Below are positions 1-9,400 of a DNA stretch of 64,000 bases, in pieces. A model generated the notes under the pieces. That model searched no databases. It was not told the origin of the DNA and was given only the letters and a program-made list of their open reading frames with translations. Source of the stretch: Blautia hominis (GTDB taxonomy: Bacteria > Bacillota > Clostridia > Lachnospirales > Lachnospiraceae). The DNA lies in assembly GCA_002270465.1 (NCBI GenBank), contig NQOF01000006.1, positions 62,001-126,000 on the forward strand. Reading direction: 5' to 3'. Within the stretch, counting starts at the first letter, position 1, and each line of letters opens with the position of its first letter. A program made the position numbers and the translations under genes.

Positions 1-369
1 TCCCTGGACTTGTGGTTTATGAATCCAAATGATACAGGATATAAGGAACCGGGGTTTCATGTGAAGGATTTAAATAACCTGGATGTGGTGACAGAGAAGG
101 AGATTTCACGTGAACAGATTCATGATTACTTTTTTTGGGTGGAGAGGAAGATTAAAAGGTATATAGAGGAATTAAAGGATGAGGAACTGCTGGAAAGCCC
201 AGAGGGGTGTAAGTATACGGGATTTACACTTATATTGGCGCAGCACAGACATCTGCATACTCATATGGGAATGATAATGGGATTCATAGTCGCAGAAACA
301 GGCCTGTGGCCCAGAGTGCTGGGGCTTGAAGGGGAAATTCCGGAGGGGGGATATGAGAAATATTTTTGA
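1..369 (+). CDS. DinB-superfamily-like protein, C-terminal part
   Basis: The reading frame is open from the left edge to a TGA at 367-369, so only the C-terminal ~122 residues are present and the true start lies outside the window. The segment has a helical pattern with a histidine-rich stretch (AQHRHLHTHMG) in the last third, which resembles metal-binding DinB/YfiT four-helix-bundle proteins, where histidines bind a divalent metal. The substrate is unknown; thiol-dependent transferase and stress roles are known for the family. The CRISPR leader region follows directly. Family assignment is tentative. Confidence 0.55.
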   Translation, partial: SLDLWFMNPNDTGYKEPGFHVKDLNNLDVVTEKEISREQIHDYFFWVERKIKRYIEELKDEELLESPEGCKYTGFTLILAQHRHLHTHMGMIMGFIVAETGLWPRVLGLEGEIPEGGYEKYF

Positions 370-619
370 AGGGCTGGTGGGGAGAAAAAGGCAATGTATT
401 TGTGGAATAATGGACTGGGGCGTGTTATAATTTAATCATGTGTAATGGTGCGAAAGGTAAGCGAACATAAATCTGTGGGGGGATTCGCACCGATATGTAG
501 TTGTAAAAATATGGTTTATGACTTGTTTTTGGGGATGAAAAGGAGAAGGGGATGGGAAGTGTTGGCGGATTTGTATAAGGGAATGTATTAGGTGAGAGGT
601 GGAATTGGTTATATTTGCT
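370..619 (+). other. Probable CRISPR leader region
   Basis: This 250 bp non-coding stretch is purine-rich and lies directly upstream of the intact-repeat end of the CRISPR array. A TATAAT hexamer is at 426-431 but its -35 partner is weak. The leader assignment rests on array polarity: intact repeats on this side, degenerate repeats at the far end. No cas gene is visible here. Confidence 0.5.
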
Positions 620-1187
620 GTCTTCAGCTTCGCGCTGAAGTGGATTGAAATAGCAGAATCATATACTTGTGTTTGATGGAAAGGGGTCTTCAGCTTCGCG
701 CTGAAGTGGATTGAAATAATATTATGGTCCTGGGCTGCGCCGGCTGATAATCGTCTTCAGCTTCGCGCTGAAGTGGATTGAAATTTTTATGCGCGGTAAT
801 GTTTTTTCATAACCGTAGTCTTCAGCTTCGCGCTGAAGTGGATTGAAATTTCCAGTCATTCCAACACTTGGCACATTCCTTTGCACGTCTTCAGCTTCAC
901 GCTGAAGTGGATTGAAATGTTCCCACTAAGCGGCTCTTGCCTCCAGTGCAGGGTCTTCAGCTTCGCGCTGAAGTGGATTGAAATGTGCATAACTGTAAAT
1001 GCAGATGTGAGGTTGTCGTCTTCAGCTTCGCGCTGAAGTGAATTGAAATTTATCGTAGTGATTCATTCCGCCCAGAAATCTAGGGTCCTCAGCTTCGCGT
1101 AGTAGTGAATTGAAATGTTACTCCGGACGGTGCACCGTTAAATTATTGAAGCAGGATGTTTCAGCTTTGCGACGAAAAGATTGAAAT
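620..1187 (+). CRISPR. CRISPR array, 9 repeats / 8 spacers, type I-C-like repeat, no adjacent cas genes
   Basis: Repeats of 32 nt start at 620, 686, 753, 818, 887, 953, 1018 and 1085, with a degenerate 30 nt terminal repeat at 1158. Spacers are 33-41 nt. The repeat starts GTCTTCAGC and ends GTGGATTGAAAT; CTTCAGC and GCTGAAG form a 7 bp stem around a 5 nt loop. The 3' tail GTGGATTGAAAT and 32 nt length match type I-C repeats. Degeneration grows rightwards: one change in repeat 5 (CTTCAC), one in repeat 7 (GTGAATTG), several in repeat 8, and a badly decayed repeat 9. This puts the leader on the left and transcription on the plus strand. The flanking genes are DinB-like and GNAT, so any cas operon must be further left or elsewhere. 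Confidence 0.97.
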
Positions 1188-1306
1188 AACCAGCTTGTAA
1201 AAATGTGATGTAGATATGCATTATCTTATTGATAATAAAACGGTAGACCAACAGGTGTCTTTAAAAGGGAATGGAAACACAAAGTAGTAATACGGGAGAA
1301 GCAGAT

Positions 1307-1861
1307 ATGATATACCTGGAAACAGAGCGTCTCATTATAAGAGATTATACAAAAAACGATGCAGAAGAATACAGCAGACTTATGGCAGATGAACAGGTAA
1401 TGTATTACCTTCAGGATATCCGCCACCACTCCCGTCAGGAATCGGAGGAGGGGTTTAAGGAAATTTTGCTTGATATGCAAAAAGAGGACAGGCACAGGTA
1501 TTTTCTACACATGCAGAAAAAAGATACAAAAGAACAGATAGGAAGTATCGGTTATACGGTCACGGATATAACCCCAGTGGGAAAAATGGTTCATCTGGGC
1601 TATTTTACATATCCGAAGTTCTGGGGATGTGGTTATGTGACAGAAGCACTGAAAAAGGTTATGGAGTTCGCCTTTTTAACAGATGGTGTATACCGCATCA
1701 CCACCGGATGCCTCAAAGAGAACAGAGGTTCCGAGCGCGTTATGCAGAAATGCGGGTTGATCAAAGAGGCGGAGCATGTGGATTATGAGTGGCATGACGG
1801 CAAAATGAAAACCCGTATGGAATACCGTATGCTGAAAAGAGACTGGGAGAGTATGGCTTAG
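1307..1861 (+). CDS. GNAT N-acetyltransferase, RimJ/RimL-like
   Basis: This is a 184-residue single-domain GNAT acetyltransferase, predicted to move an acetyl group from acetyl-CoA to an amine. It starts with the typical LETERLIIRDYTKNDAEEY strand of RimJ/RimL-type enzymes, and the acetyl-CoA loop is visible as WGCGYVTEALKKVMEFAF with the later ENRGSERVMQKCGL helix. An ATG 12 codons earlier (1271) has no spaced ribosome binding site; the ATG at 1307 follows GGGAG at a good distance and was chosen. The substrate cannot be read from sequence; ribosomal-protein, small-molecule and drug substrates all occur in this family. It stands alone 120 bp after the CRISPR array. Confidence 0.85.
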   Translation: MIYLETERLIIRDYTKNDAEEYSRLMADEQVMYYLQDIRHHSRQESEEGFKEILLDMQKEDRHRYFLHMQKKDTKEQIGSIGYTVTDITPVGKMVHLGYFTYPKFWGCGYVTEALKKVMEFAFLTDGVYRITTGCLKENRGSERVMQKCGLIKEAEHVDYEWHDGKMKTRMEYRMLKRDWESMA

Positions 1862-2049
1862 AACGTAACCGAAACTTCATTCCGACAATCTGCACGCCTC
1901 ACTTTGCATTACATTTGCATCCAATTCGGGAAACACAGACCGCCGTCCGCGTCCTCCCTCATCGGCGCTAAGGTTCCACATCTTTTTGAGCAAAGCCATA
2001 TAGCTATAAATTGGGACGCACGGCTTGCTGAACGTGATTTTCAGACACA

Positions 2050-3609
2050 CTAAGATTCCACAGGACTCAACCCCAGCAAATCCACAAACGTGTAGGACAT
2101 CATAATAAAAAGCCTTATATTGGCATTATCCAGATTGGTATGGATAATGCCATTTATTTTTTTCAGTCTCTGATACAGTGTGTTTCTGTGAATGTAAAGA
2201 TTTTGTGCTGTCTGAACCGCATTTTCTCCGCATTCCAGGTATGTCTTTAAAGTTTCCAGAAGGTTCGTCTTATTCTTTAAATCATAAACATAAAGCTGCA
2301 CCACCCCTGGATGGCACAGATGTCTGCCGTCAATGCGGCTTGTGCCGTAATGCATAAAATAGTGCAGTACATAATCCTCAAAATCATAACACCACTCATG
2401 AGGGCTATATTTTTCACCCATTTCCAAAGCCCCTAATGTCTGTTTATAATAACTGGAAAATGTACTGAAATCAAAGAAAATATAACTGATCCCAGCGTGA
2501 AACAGCCCTTCCCTCAGAAAAATGGAGAGCATGTGTACCGCATCTGTTTTTGACATGCGCGCACGGTCCAGATTGATGACAGCAAGCAAATTGTCCTCGA
2601 AGTAAAAGGCAAAGCTCTCCGGAATCTGTTTTTCAATATTTACACAGATATTGTTGTATATGGAATTGATTTTGTCAAAGCGGTTTGTCTGGAAGGTTAC
2701 CAGCAGATAGTTGTCACCGTTTTTCCAATCCATAGCCAGCAGATAGCGGTCTATCACAGCTTGTTCAATCTGTGTGTCATATAAAAGTTCTTTCAAGAAA
2801 TCCTCAAATCGCAGAGAATGTCCGGAACTCAAATGGTTTCTCCCCAGAGCAAGACGAAGGATACCGGAAAAGTATACAGCCAGCTGGCGGTGCACCTGGG
2901 TAAGTGGGCAATCTGTTTCCATAACTGCCATGGTCAAAGGAGAACCGCTGCCTTTTACCGGGGCAAATAGGGTATTGTAGGCGAAATATTCCTCCGACAC
3001 AAAACAGACATCAGCGGAGGCGGAAGCTCTGCGGTATTCCGGTGAGGTTTTGATGGCATTGACGGTATCTATGGAGAGCATTAGAGAATCGGACCATTTA
3101 TCACAGACCAATTCCAGCTTTTCCAGGCGCGGGTCCGCTTCCCCAAGGATACAGTAATTTTTATCAAAAAGAATAAGCGGATTTCCGAAAAGAGCTTCAC
3201 CGATTTTCAATATCTCCTGGAGCGGGACATTTTTCATGACAGCAGAACTAAGCTGCGCATCGATTGCCTGATATTTCAGAAAAACAGAGTTTAATGCATT
3301 GAAAATATGACTGAATGTGCACTGTGCTTTTCCGCCATCCAGTATAAGGATTTCTGCGTCGGCACTGTCTAGCAGACATTCATCTGCAGCTCCGATCACG
3401 GCCAGTGTGATGCCTGAAGGGCAGCAAAAAGTATCTATTATGCTGTCTGCGGCTGCGGCATAACAGATTTCAGGTGACATGGATGTCTGGGGATGATACA
3501 GGCCGACACCCAGAAGGTTTCTTATGGCTGTATCTGCTTTTTTCCTGCCTGCCCTGCGGGGAGAAAAAGCAGATAATTCTTCTGCGATGATATCCAGATT
3601 TATCTTCAT
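2050..3609 (-). CDS. PucR/CdaR-type transcriptional regulator
   Basis: This 519-residue protein ends in the PucR-family helix-turn-helix: the block at about residues 463-489 (NAVQTAQNLYIHRNTLYQRL) matches the conserved NT(L/V)xxRLxKI pattern. The long N-terminal part is a probable sensory region with no catalytic motif I recognise. The ATG at 3609 follows AAAGGAGGG at 7 nt; an upstream in-frame ATG lacks such a site. It is transcribed divergently from the uroporphyrinogen-decarboxylase-like gene at 3828, whose promoter region carries a 13 bp palindrome, so it probably controls that gene. PucR-type regulators commonly sense small metabolites and act as activators. The ligand is unknown. Confidence 0.85.
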   Translation of the reverse strand: MKINLDIIAEELSAFSPRRAGRKKADTAIRNLLGVGLYHPQTSMSPEICYAAAADSIIDTFCCPSGITLAVIGAADECLLDSADAEILILDGGKAQCTFSHIFNALNSVFLKYQAIDAQLSSAVMKNVPLQEILKIGEALFGNPLILFDKNYCILGEADPRLEKLELVCDKWSDSLMLSIDTVNAIKTSPEYRRASASADVCFVSEEYFAYNTLFAPVKGSGSPLTMAVMETDCPLTQVHRQLAVYFSGILRLALGRNHLSSGHSLRFEDFLKELLYDTQIEQAVIDRYLLAMDWKNGDNYLLVTFQTNRFDKINSIYNNICVNIEKQIPESFAFYFEDNLLAVINLDRARMSKTDAVHMLSIFLREGLFHAGISYIFFDFSTFSSYYKQTLGALEMGEKYSPHEWCYDFEDYVLHYFMHYGTSRIDGRHLCHPGVVQLYVYDLKNKTNLLETLKTYLECGENAVQTAQNLYIHRNTLYQRLKKINGIIHTNLDNANIRLFIMMSYTFVDLLGLSPVES

Positions 3610-3702
3610 AGAAACGCCCTCCTTTGTCAAAATATTATAATTTCTAAATATATTTGTCAAGAAAAAGAATGGGCAGAGTGCCTATAGGGACAGAAAAAAT
3701 AG

Positions 3703-3745
3703 GTACAGTCTGTACATTTTCTGAAAACAAGGATTGCTATACAAT
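3703..3745 (+). promoter_or_regulatory. Candidate PucR-type operator and promoter for the URO-D-like gene
   Basis: A perfect odd palindrome, GTACAG-T-CTGTAC, lies at 3703-3715. It ends 24 bp before an extended -10 element (TGCTATACAAT; TACAAT at 3740-3745). No consensus -35 is present, as expected for an activator-dependent promoter. It sits in the divergent region between the PucR-type regulator and the gene it probably controls. Confidence 0.5.
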
Positions 3746-3827
3746 AGAACTATAAATAGTACGAAAACGTAACCGTGAAGGTACGGAATATTACCGAAAA
3801 GCAAAGGATAAAGGAGGAAATAACAAT

Positions 3828-4817
3828 ATGAATCTGCGGGAAAATGCAATGGCGGTTTATAACAGGCAACAGCCTGATTTTTACGGTGATCTGATGGATG
3901 CGATTGTGCTGGTGCCGGACCCTGTCCTCATGGGAGATATGTGTCCCCAGGATGGGATGGAGCATAAGGATTCCTGGGGTACGGTTTACATCTTCAAACC
4001 AGGTGCCCCCGGCCCACATCCAAGGGTAAACAGGGAAAATGCGGTGATCAAGGATATTGAAAAGTGGGAAGAACAGCTTACCGTACCGGATTTGGAACAT
4101 CTGGACTGGACACTGGTGAAAGAAGAGACTGCAAAAGTGGATCGGAAGGAAAAATTTGTAGGTTTTATGTGTGCAGGCGGCCTTTTTGAGCGTTCGCACC
4201 ATCTGATGGGCATGGAGGAGGCATTGGTGAATTATCTGGAATATCCGGATGAAATGAAAGCACTGCTCCGGGTAATTGCTGATTATAAGATCAAATATAT
4301 CAAAATGGTGGCAGAGCAGATTCATCCTGATATAATCTTCTATCACGATGACTGGGGTTCCAAACAAAATGTCTTTCTTCCTCCAAGAGTGTGGCGGGAA
4401 ATCATTAAGCCTCTGCAGAGAGAAATTGCGGATACCATTCACGCGTGCGGCATGATTTACATGCATCATGCAGACTGCATCTGTCAGCCTATTGTTACGG
4501 ATATGGTAGAGATCGGTGTGGATATCTGGCAGGGTGCCATTGCGCAGAATGATATTGTGGAAATCCAGAGAGTGACAGAGGGTAAACTTGCTATGGTCGG
4601 CGGTATTGACGGTCCGAAAGTAGATATCGAGAATATCACGGAGGAGGAAATACGGGCGGAAGTCAGAAGAGCCATTGATACCTATTGTCCCGGCGGAAGA
4701 TTTTATCCGTCCATACCAAACGGAATCTGTTTCAGAGAGTGGAACAACAGCATAGTTATGGATGAGCTGCATTCCTACGGAAGGAAATATGCCCAGGAAC
4801 ACCCGGTTGTAAAATAG
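3828..4817 (+). CDS. Uroporphyrinogen decarboxylase-fold protein, probable methyltransferase-type
   Basis: This 329-residue protein has the TIM-barrel fold of the URO-D / MtaA-CmuA superfamily, whose members are either heme-pathway decarboxylases or corrinoid-linked methyltransferases. It has the family's IHPDIIFYHDDWGSKQNVFLPPRVWREIIKP block and, at about residues 212-219, MHHADCIC, where methyltransferase relatives carry His/Cys zinc ligands. The N-terminal arginine motif of true HemE is not evident, and no heme gene is nearby. AAAGGAGGAAAT precedes the ATG. The neighbouring divergent PucR-type regulator suggests a catabolic, substrate-induced role. No corrinoid protein is encoded within this window, so a partner would be unlinked. 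Substrate unknown. Confidence 0.75.
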   Translation: MNLRENAMAVYNRQQPDFYGDLMDAIVLVPDPVLMGDMCPQDGMEHKDSWGTVYIFKPGAPGPHPRVNRENAVIKDIEKWEEQLTVPDLEHLDWTLVKEETAKVDRKEKFVGFMCAGGLFERSHHLMGMEEALVNYLEYPDEMKALLRVIADYKIKYIKMVAEQIHPDIIFYHDDWGSKQNVFLPPRVWREIIKPLQREIADTIHACGMIYMHHADCICQPIVTDMVEIGVDIWQGAIAQNDIVEIQRVTEGKLAMVGGIDGPKVDIENITEEEIRAEVRRAIDTYCPGGRFYPSIPNGICFREWNNSIVMDELHSYGRKYAQEHPVVK

Positions 4818-4824
4818 CCGGGCT

Positions 4825-5163
4825 ATGCGCAGCAGAATTCTGAAGCGTAGTGAGGACTGGACAGGAAATGTATCGGTATTGGAGTGGTGTCTGGAAGAAT
4901 CCGTTACAGATGTACGGCAAAATATGGTTGATATACAGAATGCAATGTCATCCTATAATAATGATATGAACAATATTTTTAGTATGATGCAGGGAATAAC
5001 AGAACAGATGGTAACCCTCAGCGGTACAGGAAGTATCTATAACAGCGGCAGCACAAAGCTTGTCAAAGCACCCGGTGGTTACATCCGGGCCTTGTGGATT
5101 GGCAGCAGGGATGTTGGCGATATATGTAATATTAAGACAGCGGAAAAAAGGAACAGATTATAA
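4825..5163 (+). CDS. Uncertain small open frame, helical
   Basis: A 112-codon open frame starts 8 bp after the URO-D-like gene, with no convincing ribosome binding site. The middle (residues ~28-65, rich in N, M, I and Q) could form an amphipathic helix resembling the coiled-coil tail of a chemoreceptor, but no MCP signalling motif is present. It may be a remnant or a chance frame. Confidence 0.25.
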   Translation: MRSRILKRSEDWTGNVSVLEWCLEESVTDVRQNMVDIQNAMSSYNNDMNNIFSMMQGITEQMVTLSGTGSIYNSGSTKLVKAPGGYIRALWIGSRDVGDICNIKTAEKRNRL

Positions 5164-5619
5164 TTAATTGATCGTTTTTGTATGTATAATTTTAAAATTA
5201 TTTTTTATATACATTTTAAGGGCTCTCTGATTCCAGTCGGCAACATGAAGGCGGATAGGAGAGACCTTATTTTTTTGTAAAAAAGAGACTGCAAATTTTA
5301 ACAGTAGTTCACCATATCCCTTTCTTTGATATTGTTTTGCTACTATAAGATCATCGATTTCATTTCCATGAATGGCAACGGAACCTATGAGATTATGATT
5401 CTTTTCGAGAATAAAAACATTAGGGTGTTTTTGTATCAAGTCAGCTTCTGTATCACAGCAGTTTATGGGATTTAAGCATAGAGCAGTACGCATATCGGAA
5501 AAACATTCATTATAGATTTCCTGATACTGGCTATAATCACTGCTAAGATAATTTCTTAAAATCAGAGGAGAATGGATGGCTTCACCGCTATATTCCATTG
5601 TGTGAACAATTATTTCCAT
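5164..5619 (-). CDS. GNAT N-acetyltransferase
   Basis: This 151-residue protein is one GNAT domain. The acetyl-CoA loop reads QYQRKGYGELLLKFAVSFL (Q-R-x-G-x-G type), followed by LHVADWNQRALKMYIKNNF, the usual last helix and strand. GAAAGGA precedes the ATG by 5 nt. Its cognate amine substrate is unknown. It converges on the preceding plus-strand frame and is divergent from the TetR operon at 5844; the 224 bp gap between them must hold both promoters, but I see no clear operator there. Confidence 0.85.
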   Translation of the reverse strand: MEIIVHTMEYSGEAIHSPLILRNYLSSDYSQYQEIYNECFSDMRTALCLNPINCCDTEADLIQKHPNVFILEKNHNLIGSVAIHGNEIDDLIVAKQYQRKGYGELLLKFAVSFLQKNKVSPIRLHVADWNQRALKMYIKNNFKIIHTKTIN

Positions 5620-5843
5620 AATGATCCTTTCGTTTATTGGAGATTTATTTCCATAAGAGAGGGTATTTATATAAACCCGGTATACTTGGAACTATTTAAT
5701 TCGTTACTAAAATAAGAATAACATAAAATGTAGTGGGTTTCGACAAGAAAAATGAACAGTCGTTAAGTTTTGATTTTTATAAGCGTTAGGTTCTTGTAAC
5801 CGCACTAAAAAACGGATATCATATTCGCAGGAGGTGACAGGGC

Positions 5844-6437
5844 GTGCAGACTAAAAAAGACGAAATCAGAAAGACCATATTGGAGGCTGCGCAGAAGGAA
5901 TTTCTCATTCACGGGTATGAGGGTGCTTCCATGCGCACAATTGCAAAAAAAGCCAACACAACCCTGGGAAATATATATCATTATTATGAAAATAAAGAAG
6001 CCATTCTGGAAGAGCTTCTGCGGGAACCTGTTGAAAAGGTCAAGAAAATGATAGACGACCATGTGAAACTGCAGGATGATCTGTATACAATGGCAGAAAT
6101 GCAGGAACTTCTGGGGGATTTGGATAATCTGATGGATTATCATGAGATGCAGTGTCTTCTGGATGAAAGGCTGGTGATATTATTTGACCTCAGGACAACA
6201 CATTTTGTGAAGATCAGGGATGATGCCATACACAAATTTAAGCAGCACCTGGCATGGCATCTGGGGATGGATGACGATGATTCCGCTTATGTGGATATCA
6301 TTATGAACACATTTATCGCCTGCGTGCGCCACGTATTATCAGAACACAAGGGTACAGAGGAGTCTAAAAAAGAATTTATCAAGGTTTTTAAAGTATTGTG
6401 TGCAGGCGTTATGAGTAACAGAAAAGAGGAAGAATGA
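5844..6437 (+). CDS. TetR-family transcriptional regulator
   Basis: This 197-residue protein has an N-terminal TetR helix-turn-helix (residues ~8-55, including GASMRTIAKKANTTLGNIYHYYENKEAI) and a C-terminal helical ligand domain. The start is a GTG preceded by AGGAGGTGA at about 7 nt. It is the first gene of an operon with an ABC ATPase, whose ATG overlaps its stop codon (ATGA), and a large FtsX-type permease. The arrangement suggests a repressor of an efflux or envelope-stress transporter that also controls its own gene. The ligand is unknown. Confidence 0.9.
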   Translation: MQTKKDEIRKTILEAAQKEFLIHGYEGASMRTIAKKANTTLGNIYHYYENKEAILEELLREPVEKVKKMIDDHVKLQDDLYTMAEMQELLGDLDNLMDYHEMQCLLDERLVILFDLRTTHFVKIRDDAIHKFKQHLAWHLGMDDDDSAYVDIIMNTFIACVRHVLSEHKGTEESKKEFIKVFKVLCAGVMSNRKEEE

Positions 6438-7135
6438 AAATAGTAGAGCTGAAAAATGTGAGCAGATATTATAAGGCAGGACAACAACAAAATTACGCCT
6501 TGAAAAATGTCTCTTTTGGCATAGAAGAGGGGGAATTTGTGGTCATACTGGGCGCCAGCGGTGCGGGGAAATCTACCATGCTCAATCTGCTTGGGGGCAT
6601 AGACCGGGCAGACGAAGGGGAGATACTGGTTGCAGGGGAAGATATCGCCAAACTGTCCGAAAAAGAACTTTCAAAATACCGGGCCAAAAGAGTGGGGTTT
6701 GTCTTTCAGTTTTATAATTTGATCCCAACCCTGACAGTAAAGGAAAATGTAGAGCTCATGCGGGAGCTGAAAAAAGATGCACTTGGAGCAAGTGAAGCAC
6801 TTCAGAAAGTTGGACTTAGCGGACATGAAAGAAAGTTTCCGGAACAGCTCTCCGGCGGGGAGCAGCAGCGGGTATCCATCGCAAGAGCCATCGCAAAAAA
6901 TCCGGATATCCTTCTCTGTGATGAACCCACCGGTGCACTGGATGCAGAGACGGGGTGTATGGTTTTGCTGGAACTTCAGAAACTGAGCAGGGACGAGGGG
7001 AAAACGGTACTTTTGGTTACCCACAACGCAAATATTGCCAGAGCTGCAGACAGAGTCATACATGTCAGAAGCGGAGAGATAAAAGAGATTCAGTGCAATG
7101 CGGACCCATGCAGTATGAAAGAGGTGGAATGGTGA
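6434..7135 (+). CDS. ABC transporter ATP-binding protein, MacB/LolD type
   Basis: This 233-residue ATPase carries Walker A (GASGAGKS, residues 40-47), the ABC signature (LSGGEQQR, 139-146) and Walker B (LLCDEPTGALD, 160-170). The sequence PTGALD and partnership with an FtsX permease place it in the MacB/LolD/BceA group, which drives mechanotransmission or efflux, typically of antimicrobial peptides or lipids, rather than import. It overlaps the TetR gene by 4 nt and the permease start by a few nt, indicating translational coupling. Confidence 0.93.
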   Translation: MKIVELKNVSRYYKAGQQQNYALKNVSFGIEEGEFVVILGASGAGKSTMLNLLGGIDRADEGEILVAGEDIAKLSEKELSKYRAKRVGFVFQFYNLIPTLTVKENVELMRELKKDALGASEALQKVGLSGHERKFPEQLSGGEQQRVSIARAIAKNPDILLCDEPTGALDAETGCMVLLELQKLSRDEGKTVLLVTHNANIARAADRVIHVRSGEIKEIQCNADPCSMKEVEW

Positions 7136-9387
7136 TGCTGGTAAGAAAAATGCTGCGGGATATTGGGAAAAACAAGGTGCAGTTTGCGGCTGTCTTTCTC
7201 ATGATGTTTTTTGGATGTTTTCTCTATTCCGGCATTACAGGAGAATGGGGAGGCATGAAAAAACACTTTGATGACTATATACAGTCACAAAATCTGGCAG
7301 ATGCCTGGGGGTTTGATACAGCATTTTCACAGGAGGAATTAAGCGCATTAAGGCAAGACTCCGGAGTGGATGAAGCAGAAGGCAGAATGGCAGTTCCTAT
7401 GGGTCTAAAAGGCGGGGATGATATTGTACTGGATTGTTATTTTGCAGAAACAAATAACATATCCAAACTGTATATAAGGGAAGGGATCCCCTTTGACAGC
7501 AGCAGAAAGGGTGTTTGGCTGGACGCCTCTTTTGCAGAAGAAAATCATATCCGCGTGGGGGACGAACTGCACCTTACTTATCAGAAGATGGAGATTACCG
7601 GGCGTGTGCTGGGACTGGCAGACAGCCCGGAATATATTTACGGCGTCCGAGATGGTGATATGATGCCTGACCACAGCATTTACGGATTTGTGTGGGCAAG
7701 TCCTAAAATACTGCCGGACGAAAACCTGTTTTCCGTTAATCAGATAGCCGTTAAAACACGGGAGAAAGAGAGCAGAAAACAGATTCGGGAAATCCTTGCA
7801 AAGCCGGATCTGACAGTAATACAGGCAAAAGATCATCCAACGGTTTCTATGGTACAGGATGAGATCAAACAGCATAAAACCATTGGTTCTGCCTTCTCTT
7901 CCGCATTTTTATTGATTGCCGTGATGATCGTTATGACCACAATGCACAGGATGCTGAAAAACCAGAGAACTCAGATCGGAATCTTAAAAGCACTTGGATT
8001 CGGCAGAACAAAACTGCTTTTTCATTACCTGTCCCACAGTGGGATTATATGCTTTTGCGGTGCATTTACAGGGTGTGTCCTTGGATATAGATTGATGCCG
8101 GAAATTATCTATCCGTTTATGAAGACCGTGTATGTGCTTCCCCATTGGAGCGGTTATCTTCCTTCTGTTTATTTGCTGCTTCCTGTGTTTTGCACACTTT
8201 TTTGTGTGGCAGTCAGCTTTGTCATATGCAGAAAATATCTGAAGGAGAATGCATCGGAGTGCCTTTACGGAGAAGAAAATGTGAAAAGGACTGCCCATTT
8301 ACCGAAGATCTGCAGGCATCTTCCTTTTTCCAGCCGCTGGAACCTGAGGGATGTGGAGCGGAACCGTCTGCGCAGCTTTATGACATTATGCGGTATTTTA
8401 GGATGTACAGCACTTTTGTTCTGCGCGTTTTCGCTGTATGATACGTTTCGGAATCTGTCGGACTGGACTTTTACAAAACAGCAGGATTATGAATGTAAGA
8501 TTACAGATCTGCCGGATGAGGAGGGACAGAAAGAGCTGCTTTTACGCACAGACGGGGAATATCTGATGGAGGGCATGGCAGTCATTCAGAATGGGAAAAA
8601 AGAGAAAGAAGTCGGACTTACCGTGCCGGAAAGTACAAGATACATAAAACTGGCCGACAGCCTGGATACCTTTACCCGGATTGATGAGGGAATAGCCTTA
8701 TCAAAGAAAACAGCCGACAGCCTGGGTGTAAAAAAGGGGGATTCCATTACGTGGAAACCGTCGGGAGATGGGGAATGGATGGAGTCAAAAATTGAGGCAA
8801 TTATCCGTACACCACTCAGCCAGGGGATTGTGATCATGAGAAAAGCCTTTGAAAAGAACGGGGGAACTTATGCACCTGCGGCTATCATCGGAGTGGAGCC
8901 GCAAAAGGGATTCGGAGGATATGAGAAAGAATGCAGTATTTCTCATCAGGGTGAATTGACAAAGGGGATAGATTCCATGATGGAAGGTATGATCATGATG
9001 ATCGCGCTGCTGGTTTTAGGGGCTGTGATTCTGGGCGGTGTCATGCTCTATAATCTGGGCGTACTTTCTTATTTGGAACGATACCGTGAATTTGCCACCA
9101 TGAAGGTTCTCGGGTTTGGAGATAGGAAAATCCAGAATGTTATGATTGAGCAAAATGTGTGGCTTTCTGCTGCGGGCATACTTCTGGGACTTCCGGCAGG
9201 ATACGGACTTTTGGTGTATATGCTGTCCACGATTCCGGATTCCATGGATGTGCCAATATATATAAGAGGAATATCCTGGCTCTTCAGTGCCGCCGGAACT
9301 CTGGTACTGTCCTGGCTCATCAGTCTTGCTGTGTCCAGGAAAATCCCCCATATTAATATGGTGGAAGCACTGAAAGCGAAAGAATAG
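7135..9387 (+). CDS. FtsX-like ABC transporter permease, double FtsX domain
   Basis: This ~750-residue membrane protein starts with a TM helix (FAAVFLMMFFGCFLYSG) and has two FtsX-type halves. The first core has IGSAFSSAFLLIAVMIVMTT and following helices; the second has MMIALLVLGAVILGGVMLYNLGVLSY near the C terminus, with YREFATMKVLGFG and ISLAV...MVEALKAKE signatures typical of FtsX permeases. A large extracellular segment lies between. Start codons at 7129 (ATG), 7132 (GTG) and 7135 (ATG) are all possible; 7135 gives the best spacing to AAAGAGG and the usual TGATG overlap. With the preceding ATPase it probably forms a lipid or peptide exporter or sensor. Substrate unknown. Confidence 0.88.
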   Translation: MLVRKMLRDIGKNKVQFAAVFLMMFFGCFLYSGITGEWGGMKKHFDDYIQSQNLADAWGFDTAFSQEELSALRQDSGVDEAEGRMAVPMGLKGGDDIVLDCYFAETNNISKLYIREGIPFDSSRKGVWLDASFAEENHIRVGDELHLTYQKMEITGRVLGLADSPEYIYGVRDGDMMPDHSIYGFVWASPKILPDENLFSVNQIAVKTREKESRKQIREILAKPDLTVIQAKDHPTVSMVQDEIKQHKTIGSAFSSAFLLIAVMIVMTTMHRMLKNQRTQIGILKALGFGRTKLLFHYLSHSGIICFCGAFTGCVLGYRLMPEIIYPFMKTVYVLPHWSGYLPSVYLLLPVFCTLFCVAVSFVICRKYLKENASECLYGEENVKRTAHLPKICRHLPFSSRWNLRDVERNRLRSFMTLCGILGCTALLFCAFSLYDTFRNLSDWTFTKQQDYECKITDLPDEEGQKELLLRTDGEYLMEGMAVIQNGKKEKEVGLTVPESTRYIKLADSLDTFTRIDEGIALSKKTADSLGVKKGDSITWKPSGDGEWMESKIEAIIRTPLSQGIVIMRKAFEKNGGTYAPAAIIGVEPQKGFGGYEKECSISHQGELTKGIDSMMEGMIMMIALLVLGAVILGGVMLYNLGVLSYLERYREFATMKVLGFGDRKIQNVMIEQNVWLSAAGILLGLPAGYGLLVYMLSTIPDSMDVPIYIRGISWLFSAAGTLVLSWLISLAVSRKIPHINMVEALKAKE

Positions 9388-9400
9388 AGTGGCAGAACAA

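Noticed and set aside
3750-4802. 350-codon minus-strand frame across the URO-D-like gene
   Set aside because: It is antisense to a gene with strong family motifs, shows no domain and has no ribosome binding site.
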